Source: Poa pratensis (Eukaryota; Streptophyta; Magnoliopsida; Poales; Poaceae). Taken from it: DNA of 64,000 nt. The DNA lies in the NCBI GenBank assembly GCA_947311845.1, contig CAMZMU010000052.1, forward strand, positions 138,337,733 through 138,401,732, written 5' to 3'. The position numbers and the translations under genes were made by a program. Positions 12,036-23,796 of the stretch are shown here, piece after piece (position 1 is the stretch's first letter; the number at the start of each line of letters is the position of its first letter). Below the pieces are notes generated by a model, which made no database searches, was not told the origin of the DNA, and was given only the letters and a program-made list of their open reading frames with translations.

Positions 12036-14094
12036 GGGCATCTCCAGCCGTCCCCCAGCGCCTCCCAGGGCCGATTTTAGCGCCGTTTTGACCTGGGAGC
12101 GCTGTTTTTCGCCCAGTCGGCCCCCCAGGAGCCCAAAAAGCGCCGGATCGGCGGAAACTAGCGCCGGCGTTCCCAGGCCAAACCCAGCCCACCAGGTTCG
12201 GCTTGGGGGGAGAAAAGCGCGCGTGGGCCAGCGCTGTCAGCGTGATAGCGCATATCCCACCCCCACGCCGTGTTCTTTCCCCATCTCTCGCGTCGCCGCG
12301 ATGTCGCCGCCGGTACCGCCCCTCCCCACCTCCGCCGCATACAGCTAGCTAGGAAGCCGCCATCTCGCCCAATCCTCCGCCGCCGGCCGCCCCTCCTCCC
12401 CCCGCCGTCGTCTCGCCGCAAAGAAGGCCCTCGGGGAAGGCTCGCCTCCACCTTGCCTACTTGGTGTTCGGCGATTTGGCCGGCCGAGCCATGGACTCCG
12501 ACGACGAGGAGCTGCTCGCCGAACTGCTCGACGAGGAAGCCCAGGCCGACATCGACGATGAAGAGCACCTGCTCGTCCTCGCCTGCCTTGCCGGCCTGCT
12601 CGACAAGGTGAAGCCGCGGCGTGGTGGCTCAAAGCCCGGCCGCCGCAAGAGCAAGCCGAGGCAGCGCTACGAAGGCTACTGCATCCTCTACTCCGACTAC
12701 TTCGCCGAAAATCCCACGCAGGACGAGGCTGTGTTCCGGCGCCGTTTCAGGATGAAACGACAACTCTTCCTCGACATCATGCATGCCATCCGGGAGTTCG
12801 ACACCTACTTCAAGCTGAAGACGGATTGCACCGGCACGGTAGGGTTTACCTCAATTCAGAAGTGCACGGTGGCGATGAGATTGCTTGCATATGGTGCTCC
12901 CGCTGACGCTCAGGATGACTATCTGCGCATGTCCGAGTCTTGCGCCATTGAAAGCTTGAACAGGTACTGCAGGGCAGTGGTGGCAGTGTTTGGGCCAAAG
13001 TACTTGCGATCGCCCAATGCGGATGACACTGCCCGGATCCTGGCCATCAATGAAGCAAGAGGCTTCCCAGGGATGCTTGGAAGCATCGACTGCATGCATT
13101 GGGCATGGAAGAACTGTCCATTTGAATGGCAGGGGATGTACAAAGGCCACAAAGGAGAGTGCAGTGTGATTCTTGAGGTCGTGGCTACACATGATCTATG
13201 GATTTGACATTCCTTCTTTGGTATGCCAGGAACTCACAACGATATCAATGTGTTGCAGTGCTCGAATGTCTTCGCCAAGCTTGTTGAAGGTCATGCCCCT
13301 CCAGTGAACTATGAGATCAATGGCCACCAGTACACAAAGGGATACTACCTTGCAGATGGCATCTACCCGAAGTGGTCAACATTTGTGAAGAGCATCTCCA
13401 ACCCTGTGCCAGGAAGCGCGAAAGCTTGGTTTTCCAAGTGCCAGGAGGCTTGCAGGAAGGATGTTGAGCGGGCATTTGGTGCGCTGCAGTCTCGATTCGC
13501 TGTTGTCCGGTACCCAGCTCTGACTTGGTCCAAGGCCAACATGTCTGAGCTGATAAACTGTTGTGTGATCTTGCACAACATGATCATTGAGAACGAGCGG
13601 GATGAGCCGGTGGCTGACACTGAGTACTACAGGCAGGGTCCTCTTGCAGATGTGGATCACCAGGTGCCGGCAACATGGGCAAACTTCATGACTATGCGTC
13701 AGGAGATTCGAGACTCGACGGTGCATACACAGCTGCAGAATGATCTGGTGGAGCACCTGTGGAGGCGCAAAGGCAATGGCCATGCCGACGCCTAGTTTGT
13801 TCTATTTGCTTGCATTGTTGAGCTATTTGTCTATTGATTTGTATGTTGAACTATTTGTGTGTGGATTTGTATGTTGAACTATTTGTATGCCGAAAGTTGG
13901 CCGAAACTTGGCCGAAAGTGTTGATTTGTATGTTGAAAACTTGGCCGAAAATTGGCCGGCTGGGGGCGTCCTGGGTTCGGCGACTGGGAAAACGCCGAAC
14001 CCAGGGCGTCGAATTGCGCCGGCGCTCCCCCAGGCCGTCCAAAAAGGCGCCGTTTTTCAGCCTGGGGGGGGGGGCCGAACGGCTGGAGATGCCC
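12036..14094 (+). mobile_element. PIF/Harbinger DNA transposon
   Basis: Terminal inverted repeats GGGCATCTCCAGCCG and its complement lie at the two ends, with 3-bp TAA duplications at 12033-12035 and 14095-14097, the Harbinger signature. Total 2,059 bp. It carries only the nuclease-like transposase. The Myb-like partner ORF usual for this superfamily is absent. The GC-rich ends are about 450 and 300 bp. Copy C of the array (near 30.03 kb) lacks the element at the equivalent place. Confidence 0.93.
12491..13795 (+). pseudogene. HARBI1/ALP1-like DDE_Tnp_4 transposase, one nonsense codon
   Basis: A single frame of 435 codons is open except for a TGA at 13205-13207 (codon 239), in the segment ending THDLWI. 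The acidic N-terminus ([17 protein letters not shown]) precedes a helical part with [10 protein letters not shown] and FRRRFRM. The DDE residues fall in GSIDCMHW (before the stop), LADGIYPKW and ERAFGALQSRF (after it). HSFFGMPGTHNDINVL directly follows the stop, so no bases are lost. Both halves are otherwise undamaged, which suggests a recent loss. The ATG at 12491 was chosen as the first in frame. Confidence 0.93.
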
Positions 14095-14358
14095 TAACCG
14101 CCGGTGGAGCGACAGGTCCGAGCCGCACGGCCTGGCGATTCCGTTCCACCTATGGCAACAAAAAAGTTGGGCTATATGTAACACGGTCGGTCGGCGCTAG
14201 CTGGAGTTTCCACTCGCGCACAAACGTCACTCTTTCATGGCCGATGATCGGTGAGCCACCAGCACCCCGGTGCGGCGGAACCATAAAAGTTCACCGCCAG
14301 CGTCTCGCTTCCAACGCAACGCAACGCGACGACCCCCACCCAACTTCGGTTCCCCGTC

Positions 14359-15829
14359 TGTTGGGATGTAACCCCGGGTACCCAAGGTTATTGGTTTTGT
14401 GAAGTTAATAGAAGAAACAACGAGGAAATTGATAATCAGAAGATATAGAAAAGACAGAGAAAATCACTCTGGGCCGAATCTGGTTTTATCTCGGATCGGG
14501 CCGAGTTCCCCTCCAGCAGATCGGGCCGAGGCCGAGTTATTCCTGCCCCAGATCGAATTAGGCCGAACACCCCTTGCCTCGGAGCAGGCCGAGGTATATC
14601 CAGCCTCACCTCGGTGGGCCGGCATCTCCAGGCTTGGTGGGCCGAGAGACCCAGTCTCGGCAGGCCATCGTCCTCGACCTCGGCCACAGCCGTTTCTCCC
14701 CGCGCCGCCCCTGCCTCGCCTCCGCTCCGTCCAGTTCACATCGCCGCCTGGCCCCGGCCGGCCCCGCCCTGAGCTCGGCCGCGCCCACCTCCTCGAGCCC
14801 CGCCTCGGCCGCTCCGCCTCGACCCTGGCTCCCTGAGGTGGCTCCGCCTCGACCCCGGATTGGCCGATATCGCCGCCGAGTTGGAGCTGCTGCTCCCTGC
14901 CTGCCGTCTCCGCCTCCGGCGGGCCCCGGTGCCCCGCCTCCGACACCCTGGCTCCCCAACAGCGTGCAGGACCTCGACCTCGGCTGGCCTGACATCAGTC
15001 TTACCGCGGCAGGGCCGAGCTTCTTACCTCGGCAGGCCACCTCCTCCCAGCGCTGCACCGGGCTGGCCTCGGGCCGTCGCAGCATCAACCAGCGCTTCAT
15101 TGGATCGCTGCCTTGGCAGACGCCGGAGTCGTCGTTACCTCGGCAGGATCAGCACCTCGATCGGATTATCACCGAGTTGCTACGCGGGCAGGATTGCTAC
15201 CTCGACTGAGTTGACCGGCATCTCCACCTCTCCGGCATCTCCTCAACCTCCGACATCCCAGGCGCTTCCTCGTCAAGTACTAGATACCTCCTGCCACTTA
15301 CCTAAGATCCCGGAGGCAAGAGCTAGAAGACAAAGGCAAGGACGGACAGGACACCCCAAGCCCATCCCTATGACGCATGCACAGTGTTGATTAGACCCCA
15401 ATAGTCACATCGGGAACAGTGTACCGCGAACAGTGTTTCTTGTCACCTTGTCCCCTCACCTTGTCCCCTGGGCACCTATATAAAGGGCACCAGGGGGAAG
15501 AGGCGGGCAGCCACGCGCGGGCGCGCAGAGGCCCCTTGGGCTCATTTCCCCCTTTACTTCTTCCTGGAGCACATTTCCATAGCTAGCTCCATACAGCTCG
15601 AGAAGCACTTGTGCAAAACATATACAGAGAGGAGAATACACCAAAGTAGGATAGATGCTGCAGTAGGGGTTTTACCTCCTCACGAGGGCCCCGAAGCAGG
15701 GTAAATCCCCGTGTCGATCTGTTCTTCCGTGTGCGCTCCTTAGCGCGCTATCCCTCCCCGAATCCTCTCGCGTCCATCGGCCCCAACCTCAAGCCTACCC
15801 CTAGGCATCTGTTGTTTCATACGACGACA
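14359..15829 (+). mobile_element. Solo LTR, 1,471 bp
   Basis: Begins TGTTGGGATG and ends CGACGACA, flanked by 5-bp ccgtc at 14354-14358 and 15830-15834. A TATA box (CTATATAAAGG) lies at about 15476. There is no internal domain, primer site or second LTR, so it is a recombination-derived solo LTR. The paralogous site at 25,865-25,885 in copy B is continuous across the same point, confirming the borders. Family not identified. Confidence 0.9.
15477..15484 (+). promoter_or_regulatory. TATA box inside the solo LTR
   Basis: TATATAAA about 350 bp before the LTR end, in the position expected for the U3/R border. It could still drive outward transcription to the right. Confidence 0.6.
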
Positions 15830-16009
15830 CCGTCCGTCGTCCCGCTCAGCTTCGACACGCAAAGCGACGCGTCGACACCGATCGTGGCAGCACGAGCGGC
15901 ACAGGCTGGACGTAGTACACAGTCAACATTTTATTTTAAGGGGAGAAAATGATCATGTTCACTGCCGCAGGAACCTACGCAGACAGAGATAGCGGTCCAT
16001 GGATACAAC

Positions 16010-16660
16010 TAGGGCTGGACTAACGAGCTGCTTGGATCGTTAAGGCTCGTCTCGTTAAGATTCATGATCGTTAAGGCTCAGATCATTAAGCTCATTAAGA
16101 ATAGCGAGCTAAAATCAAAGATCGGCTCGGTTCGTTATCTGTTCGCGAGCCCTCGCAAACAGATTGTTAAACTCGTTAAGGAGATGTATCAAAATAATCA
16201 GCTACTTTTTAATTGTTAAAAAAAATGACAAATCGTCAATTAATAGTTCACAGACTAATAGTAGAAGTGCCACACACTGAAATCATAGCACAATACTTAA
16301 TAGAAAAAGGTCTCCAAGACTCCAACACATCATGAAGGTCTCAAAGAACTCATAAGTAGCAGAAGTGCAGATCGCTCATGATAGGGGTAGCGCATGCCCG
16401 CTTTAGTTGCTTTCCACGCAAGAATCAGAAAATGGTATGAATTCCACATCATCATCAATATCATCTTGCTGTAAAAAGAAATTAACGAGCTTAACGAGTT
16501 GCTCACGAAACTCGTTAGTTTGATTGTTTACCTTGTTAGTGTTAGCGAGCTAAAATTGCTGCTCAGCTCGGTTCGTTAACAAAACAAGTCGAGTTTAAAC
16601 GAGTCGAGCTACCGAGTGTTCAATAAGCTTAACGAATTTCGAGCTTTATATCCAGCCCTA
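16010..16660. mobile_element. hAT-type non-autonomous element
   Basis: Ends TAGGGCTGGA and TCCAGCCCTA, flanked by a perfect 8-bp gatacaac at 16002-16009 and 16661-16668. The 651-bp interior is rich in short direct and inverted variants of acgagctt and cgttaa, and has no coding capacity. Confidence 0.92.
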
Positions 16661-16712
16661 GATACAACCACTGGTGAAGTGGCCTAATGACAAACTGACG
16701 AACCTTGGCTAG

Positions 16713-17112
16713 CTAGCATTTAGTGAGGATCTCGGCTCCGGTCTTGGTGATGAGGATGATGTGCTCCCCATGCGTGGCCCAGCCTCCGTCCGTCGTCAGC
16801 GCCGTCCACCCGTCGTCCCACATGTCACAATCGATGATGTCGCTCCCCCATGGTCAGGATCGGCTCTGGCCACACATTTCGGCAGGGATAACGCTAAGCG
16901 TGAACACTTCATTCTGCCTAACTCAATACTACACTGAAGGAGGTTATATGTGTGTACCAATTGTGAATGTCTGACCTTCAACCATCTGTGCCCTGGCATC
17001 TTGTTACAATGTTACTTGTTCAAGTTGCACGCTGGATGTGAATTCTTCAGTTCTCAGTACGACAATATGGTTATTAACGAAAGCATCAAATCCATGCCTC
17101 CCAGCATGCTCA
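16713..17112 (-). pseudogene. MAP1B: MAP1B 3' fragment (exons 8', 9, 10)
   Basis: Read on the minus strand. A degenerate exon 8 remnant (SEHAGRHGF, from 17112 down) is followed by an exon 9 piece with MVEGQTFTI (about 17000-16957). The last exon (16865-16713) has EPILTMG then [31 protein letters not shown] and a stop at 16713. These match the C-terminal metal-binding part of plastid methionine aminopeptidase 1B, with the two glutamate ligands in TFTIEP and GEH. The last exon has an extra G in a G5 run near 16848. Exon 9 is off frame around PGH, so this copy cannot code. It belongs to array copy A; exons 1-7 are missing. Confidence 0.85.
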
Positions 17113-17369
17113 CTGAAACGATCAAGCAAATAAATGAGTGAAACCTATGCAATGTTGATGCTATATGCAACAAATACTGATGCCTGCACATCTACTATTA
17201 TCGATGTCATTTGAGTACCAAGTACAAAACAAACATGAGTTCACCAGCAAAATACTAAACCAGATACAACTTGCAAAAAGCATTTGACCATAACAAAAAC
17301 AGCATGCCAACCGCGACATGATATGGTGATATATGTTCTTCCTAAAAACTAGGCTAGTTGCTTCTACCT

Positions 17370-17464
17370 CGGATGTGTGCATCCGGAATAGTTATTGCGT
17401 TGTTGCAAAGACTGGGTGTAATTGTTATCTTCGTGATATTAATATATACTATTTATCGTAAAAA
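17370..17464 (+). mobile_element. 5'-truncated LINE 3' end, 95 bp
   Basis: Flanked by a perfect 14-bp agttgcttctacct at 17356-17369 and 17465-17478, with a short A tail. The start ggatgtgtgcatc and gactgggtgtaatt are the forward form of LINE 3' ends seen reversed elsewhere in the window. The sister block at 28.70 kb has no insertion at this point. Confidence 0.85.
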
Positions 17465-18144
17465 AGTTGCTTCTACCTAATCATAGACTAGAAACCACTG
17501 TCTAGATATTTTGTTAAATTGTATGCCTTATAGTTATGTGCTGATATCTCTAACAAATATACACAAAACACACACATACATACCCTATAATGCATGGAAG
17601 TTTCATATCCATGAGATTCTATTTTTTAAAAAGGTGATCCATATCTTGTAAGTGGCATTGTTACAAAAAAGGGAACATGACTTGTACTACAAGACATAGG
17701 TTGGTGTAACATACTTCTAATGATAACTTTAGGAATGTGTAACATGAACACCGTAATAAAATATTACAATATTGCTATGTGGTTAAGTAACTAATAAAGT
17801 ACTATTCCAGTTGCAATTTTAAAAGATTAATACAGAAGTATAAATGTTGAGAATGCGTGTTTAAATGAGTGGATTGAAATTGTTTGTGGATTCCACTTCA
17901 TGAAACTCTTATAAGTGCCTCCATGTTGAGCCAGATGATCAAAAGAAGAAAAACAAGAGATACCCCTGTAATGAGCCTACAAAGGAAACAAGATGAAAGA
18001 CAACATGTTTAAATTCTCAAGGGTTTGAGGAAGAGATAAACAAGATCTAAAATAATACTTCAGTGTATAGGAAGGAAATGAAATTCATGAATGAGCATTT
18101 CTATCCGTTGCCAAATCCACTCCTTGTCCACAATGTAGCCATAG

Positions 18145-20239
18145 CACTACGGGAAAGCCACGAAACGCCGACGGCCGGAAGCCGTCGGCGTAGGCACGTT
18201 TGCCGTCGGCGTATGCGAGGCCGTCGGCCTATGAATGCAAAATATTTTAATTTTTTGATTTTTTTTGAAAATTTTGAACTTTTTTCAACTTTTTTAAACT
18301 TTTTTTTCTATTTCGAAATTTCTAACTCAGCTACATACTAAATCTCTAATTACACATTTAATCATAGGTCAAAGTACTTACGCTGGTCAAAATTTCCGTT
18401 CGGTCACCCATCATCAAATTGCTCCAGCCCAACCACGCTTAACCTTTGAGTTCTTTCATTGTTAGCTTACAAATGAGAAATGAGAACCTACTGATACTTA
18501 TATCATATCAATCATATTAACCCCTGATTTAGGATGTTACACTTTTTCATTGTTTAAATTTAGAAAATTCATTTGAATAAGTAACAATGATTGTAAAATA
18601 GTATATTTTTAATAAATGAAAAAAATAAAATTATTTTTACTTTTATTTCCTTTTTACATTTAATATGGAATAATTCATATCTTTAATTCCGTTAATTGAA
18701 ATTTGAAAAATAAAATGTCTATGTCAATTAGAAAAATGAGAGGAATTCAAATATGACATCCATATCATCCTTTGCATTGTATAAACATCGATGGTTTTAG
18801 AAAATTGATTCTTGTTTTCACAAAAATCAAATAAAGTGAAAAACTCTCAGAAAAAGGTATCCTTTGACATGGAGTCCTTTTATGTATACTAGTTGGTAGG
18901 AAAAATGATAAACTTGAGTTTTGACAAATATTTCAAAAAATGTTTCACAAAAAGGTCTATCATCTATAGACATGTATAACTTTTATGTCAAATGACCAAG
19001 TTATGGCCATCCCAATGCCATAGTTTGTGATAATGTGTCCATATTTGAAACATAGGGGTGCCTTGGTATGGCAAACATTGTTGCCAAAATCAAATTCCAA
19101 ATTATTTTTATAAATATCATTTTCCATTTTTAAGTTCCAAAAATGACTTCTGTTATGGAGGAAATACCAAAAATATGTTGCAAAAGGCACCCATCTTATT
19201 GTCACAAAGGGTACTACATATTTTATGGATAATACCCAAGTATTAGGAATTTTCTCGATTTTTACATAATTATTCCTATTTAAATGACTTTATGCCGATT
19301 TTCAAAAAGTAATTGAAATTGAACTACAAGTGTGTGATAGTTTGGTCTAATTTTTTTACAAAAATACTTTCAAGGTATAAAAGTAGTCACTTTATCACAG
19401 AAATATCGATAGTTTTGAAAAATGTGACCCCTTTCAATGAATAGACAAGACGGTCATTTTGACCGTTTTTTCACAAAAATAAAAGAAATTAAGAAAATAC
19501 TCAAAAGATGAATTCCTTTGACATGGAGTCCTTTTATGTGTACTAGTTGCTAGGAAAAATGGTAAACTTGAGTTTTGACAAATATTTCAAAAAAATACTT
19601 CACAAAAAGGTCTATCATCTATAGACATGTATAACTTTCGTGTCAAATGACCAAGTTATGGCCATCCCCATGCCATAGTTTGTGATAACGTGTCCATACT
19701 TGACACATAGGGGTGTCTTGGTATGGAAAACATTGTTGCCAAAAATATTTTAGTAAATATCATTTTCCATTTTTTAAGTGTAAAAATGACTTTTTAATTA
19801 TGCAAGTAACAAACATATGTTACAAAATGTCATGTGCACGGTGAAAAAGATTTTATGGATATCATATTTGGATTCCTCTCATTTTTCTAATCGATTTAGA
19901 CATTTAATTTGTTAAATTCTGATTTACGGATTTAAGGATATGAATTATTTCATATTAAATGGAAAATAGAAAAAAGTATACGCCGACGGCCGCCGTCGGC
20001 GTATCAAATGTAAAAAATAGAAAAAGTATACGCCGACAGCTGTCGTCGGCGTATCAAATGTAGAAAATAGAAAAAGTATACGCCGACGAGTCGTCGGCGT
20101 ATGTCGGGCTACGCCGACGGTTTTGTTACGCCGACGGCTGCCGTCGGCGTATTCTCGCTCGCATTATACGCCGACGGCCCCGACATTTGACCGTCGGCGT
20201 ATAACTTAGCCGTCGGCGTTTTGTGGGTTTCCCGTAGTG
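18145..20239. mobile_element. CACTA (En/Spm) non-autonomous element
   Basis: Starts CACTACGGGAAA and ends TTTCCCGTAGTG, with a 3-bp TAG duplication at 18142-18144 and 20240-20242. Subterminal copies of ACGCCGACGGC in both orientations crowd the first 90 bp and the last 260 bp. The 2,095-bp interior is AT-rich and has no transposase. Confidence 0.95.
18648..19969. repeat. Internal inverted arms and direct duplication in the CACTA element
   Basis: The arm 18648-18772 is the inverted counterpart of 19857-19969 (both contain the attagaaaaatgagaggaat motif or its complement, with mismatches). Between the arms, 18861-19089 is repeated directly at 19515-19746, beginning cctttgacatggagtcc, period about 654 bp. 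Confidence 0.85.
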
Positions 20240-21585
20240 TAGCCAAATATCTGGTCACGTGGCCCGTACTACATAGAAAATTGAATTACAGGCTGAGGTC
20301 CCTCGAGGTGCATGCGTACAAGCGGTGAAATAACATTTTTATTCGATGGACTCGTTTTGGCGACAGTGCACGGCGCCACCGGCCGGCGTCAAGAAGAGTG
20401 GTTAGGTTCCTAGTTGATTCCGCGAAAACTGCTCCTTGTGCCGTCGCAGACCGAGCTGAAGGAGATATGCCCTAGAGGCAATTAATAAAATGTTTTATTT
20501 ATCATATCTCATTTGTTAATAATATTTTTATATCATGCTATAATTGTATTAAGCGAAAACATTAATACACGTGTGGTACATAATACATCCAGGTCCCTAG
20601 TAGCCTCTACGTGACTAGTTCATTGTGCAATCGATGATCAAGGTTTCCCGGTCATGTAACATTGGTGTCAATTGACAATGGAGTCGTATCGTTGGCAGAA
20701 CGATGTGATGGACATACCCAATATTTGTAGGACGTAGTCATTACTCCTTTGACCGTGAGGTCAACTCTTATCGCTATTCCTGAAAGATACGTTGATTGCA
20801 TCGAACATCATATCTTTATAGTGTGACAATAACGGTGTCCCTCTTGGGTATCGGAAGGGAGTATGTTGAGACGAGGGGTCAAGAGCGGGATTTGCCAGTC
20901 CGCATAGCAGGATAGATACTCTAGGACCCACTCGGTGACATTATGTCAATAAACCTTGCAAGCATGTGACTAGGTCAAGTGAGACATAATATAAGGGACT
21001 AGTAGAAGACAGTGCTGTCGGTAACGAGATCTATGAACGAGTCTCGGACACATTAAGTATCGCCAGGCAAAAGGTTTATGACTGGATGTCTAGGTTCGAA
21101 CGATCAAGTTATTCATTACCTCACTCAGATTAATTCTGGGTATCCAAGGTCCACGAATTAGTCATTGATCGGAGAGCATGTCTCGATTATGTCTAACGAG
21201 ATCTTGAACCGCTAGGGTAACACACTTAAGGGAAGTCGACAAGTTTATTGGATAGGAAATAGAAGAGAAAATAGAAGAGAGTATCCGAAGCGTTACGGGA
21301 GGTTTCCGATAGAGACCGGAGAGCGACGAAATAGTTTTCGGAGCGTGAATAAATTAGATACCATATTTTTAATATTAATTAGTGTAATTAGTAGTTAAAT
21401 ATATTTTATTTTATTTTATTCGAAAATTTAAAGGTTGTTTTCTTAAATGGGCCCTGGAAATCCCCAAAACGAAAAAGGAGAAAAAGGCCGGCCTAGGGCC
21501 AGCGCACCAGCATGGCCGGCGGGGTGTGGGAGTTTAGTCCCACACGGCCAGCCTGGCAAGGGTGGCTGCCCTCCTTCGCCTTTAT

Positions 21586-22501
21586 TTTTTTTAGATAAAG
21601 GGAGTCTTTATTACTTAAAAGAGTTTAAGCATTACACCCAGCCTCTGCATAACTAAGATGCATACAGCCAAAAAGTCTGAAGTACTAGCAAAAGAATAAT
21701 AAGGCGAGTTACATATCAAAATGAGAAATTGTAAAAACGCCAATGGTGTTGGAGGGCCGATCCGCAAATTATGCTGCCATCTATGTAGGGATAAAAAGTC
21801 TCTCGCCGTATCCTCCAATCTTGTACAGACCTCCATAAACAGGTCCCGATGCCCCACACGTTGCAACTGAGACCACGAACGGAGTGTAGCAGTAGTCCGG
21901 TAGATAACCTGCATAAGAGAGCAATTTTTATCAGAAAAAACCTTGTCATTTCTACATAGCCAAAGCGACCATATTACGGCAAGTGCTGCCACCCTAATAA
22001 GTTGTTTGAACCTATTATCCACTCTATTCAGCCAGTTGCCAAAAATATTAGCAATGCTTGTAGGTGGATAAATAGTAGAACCTATTTGGATGATGGACCA
22101 TATAGAATTAGCAAACTTGCACTCAAAGAACAGGTGTTTGATTGTCTCGTCTTTATGACAGAAAACACACTGTTTACTCCCATGCCAATTGCGTTTTGCA
22201 AGATTGTCTTTTGTAAGAATTACTCCTCGACGAAGATACCACGCGAAAACTTTGTTTTTAAGTGGAATCTTCATCTTACAGATTTTCTTATTATTATTAA
22301 CTGACACATCCGGCTGAACGAGTGCGGTATACATAGAGTCCACGGAGAATTTGTCGCACTTGCGTAAATTCCACCGAAACTCATCGATCCCTTGAGACAA
22401 ATTGACAGAAGCGAGTCGCTGGAGCAACTCATACCAAGATGCCAGCCTGGATCCAACAAGATCTCTACGAAACGTCACAGTGGGTTGATTATCAACCAAT
22501 A
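21586..22501 (-). mobile_element. 5'-truncated LINE, minus orientation
   Basis: A 15-bp duplication ctccttcRcctttat (one mismatch) at 21571-21585 and 22502-22516 brackets 916 bp. A T-run at the left end represents the poly-A tail. It lies inside the solo LTR, so it is younger than that LTR. Confidence 0.88.
21615..22501 (-). pseudogene. C-terminal part of LINE ORF2 (zf-RVT domain)
   Basis: The frame is open from the truncation point to its stop. It reads TVTFRRDLVG, WNLRK, a segment with KIPLKNKVFAWYL, LTKDNLAKRNWHGSKQCVFC and ETIKHLFFECKFAN. These are the conserved features of the zinc-binding reverse-transcriptase-associated domain (zf-RVT) at the 3' end of plant L1 elements. The endonuclease and polymerase domains are missing because of 5' truncation. 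It cannot transpose by itself. Confidence 0.88.
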
Positions 22502-23796
22502 CTCCTTCACCTTTATATAGGGGTGTCCCCCATGCCTCCAAAGCACACCAATTCCACTCTCTCTCTCATTGACCCGTGACTGCGCCATTGGTGTTGCGCC
22601 AACGTGAGGTTCTCTGCATAGTATAGATCTTGGCTAGATTAAGGTTATTGTTGTTAGGAATTTTTTTGTTTTCTACCTACGATCCCCTTCTTGAGCCACA
22701 TTTGTTTGCGGTTTATTGGATCAATGAATGTGAGTCAAATCTTTCCCATTTCGACAAACGACACTGCGATGTTGGAGAAAGCATTTCTAGTTTTCAAATA
22801 AGTCTAAATGTGACAATGAAGCAATTTGAGCACTGAGAAGCAGAGTAAACGAGACATTGTCGGTGCTTGCTGAGAGGCGTGGGGAGGACGAGGTCAAGTT
22901 CAAGTCGATGCTTCAAGGTGCAGACCTTGTCGGGGCTCCCCCGCCCTTGCGACGTGTCTGCACTACGTTGCAGAGCGTGAGCACGCAGATCTGGGTCGAG
23001 GTGCCATTTTGTCCAACAAATAATAAGTGACGAAAACGAGAAATATTTCTTACAAAAATGTCCTCATATGGCTACTGTGGCGTGTATTCGAATATTGAAC
23101 TGGTATTTTTTAAAGATGGATACGTACAGTGACATTTGTTTATACTAGTTAACATTACGGTGGCATTTTTGGAAATCACATGAGTAATAGTGACGTTTAT
23201 CCATATTAACACTTTCCTTATTTAGCACGACACTTGGATCTGCAAAGGCTGCTCCGCCGATCTGTTTCCTGCGGCTGGGATGGAAGCTCTTGCAAGCAAG
23301 CAAGCATATGTTGGATCGATTCGTAGCAAGCTACGGCAGCAGCCAGCAGTTGTTGACGGAACTGCAGGCTAGCTAGCGGCTGGTGGTTAGCTTTGCCTTT
23401 TCGGGATCTTCTTTCCGCGAGGATGGATCAGATAAGCCTAGGAGGTTTGCTTGCTTGCTGTCACAGTGTCACGTACTAGTAAGCTTGATTACATATAGAA
23501 TTAGCCAGGTCAAGGCTGCTTAAAGCAATTTGAATTATTTTGACTGTCTTTCTTACGGAAAAAAAGCAACGTTCGACGAAAATAACGTTCATTATATTTC
23601 GCGGTCAAATTACCAACCTCGCAATCGCAACCCCGGAAAAGGAAAGACTGCTTTTGAGCACAACTGCTAGTCTCGCTCGAGTCAGTTTTGACGCTCGAGT
23701 GCTCGGGCGAAGAAGAAGGATGCATTTTTCCGTCCGTCCACTGAGAAAGAGACGCGTGTCCGCCAGGGTCCACAGTTGGCAGGCGTCGGCGGCTTT

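Larger units (their letters stand above)
9000..18141. repeat. Segmental copy A of the MAP1B-bearing array
   Basis: Blocks of this stretch recur in the same order at 20.3-26.4 kb (copy B) and partly at 29.6-35.4 kb (copy C). Examples are a block with gatgttggagaaa near 9092 and 22773, ctgcactacgttgcagagc near 9817 and 22960, ggaagctcttgcaagcaagc near 11128 and 23283, agaataaaataagcaccgga near 11730 and 25650, and acccaacttcggttcc near 14340 and 25855. It then holds the MAP1B 3' exons and an AT-rich block (17.2-18.1 kb) shared with 26.1, 28.6 and 34.7 kb. Later insertions interrupt the homology and are listed separately. Confidence 0.8.
20457..22691 (+). mobile_element. Solo LTR interrupted by a LINE
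   Basis: The start TGAAGGAGATATGCCCTAGA is that of a very common Triticeae LTR. The left flank cgagc (20452-20456) and right flank tgagc (22692-22696) form a near-perfect 5-bp duplication. Copy A at 9.01 kb reads straight across (cccgagcgacattt). The LTR end has lost its canonical CA. The TATA region (cctttatatagg) is where the LINE landed. No internal retrotransposon domain is present. Confidence 0.75.

Noticed and set aside
11664..12348. Exon-like GC-rich frames in the array module
   Set aside because: Frames are not conserved between copies A, B and C, so the shared module is unlikely to be coding.
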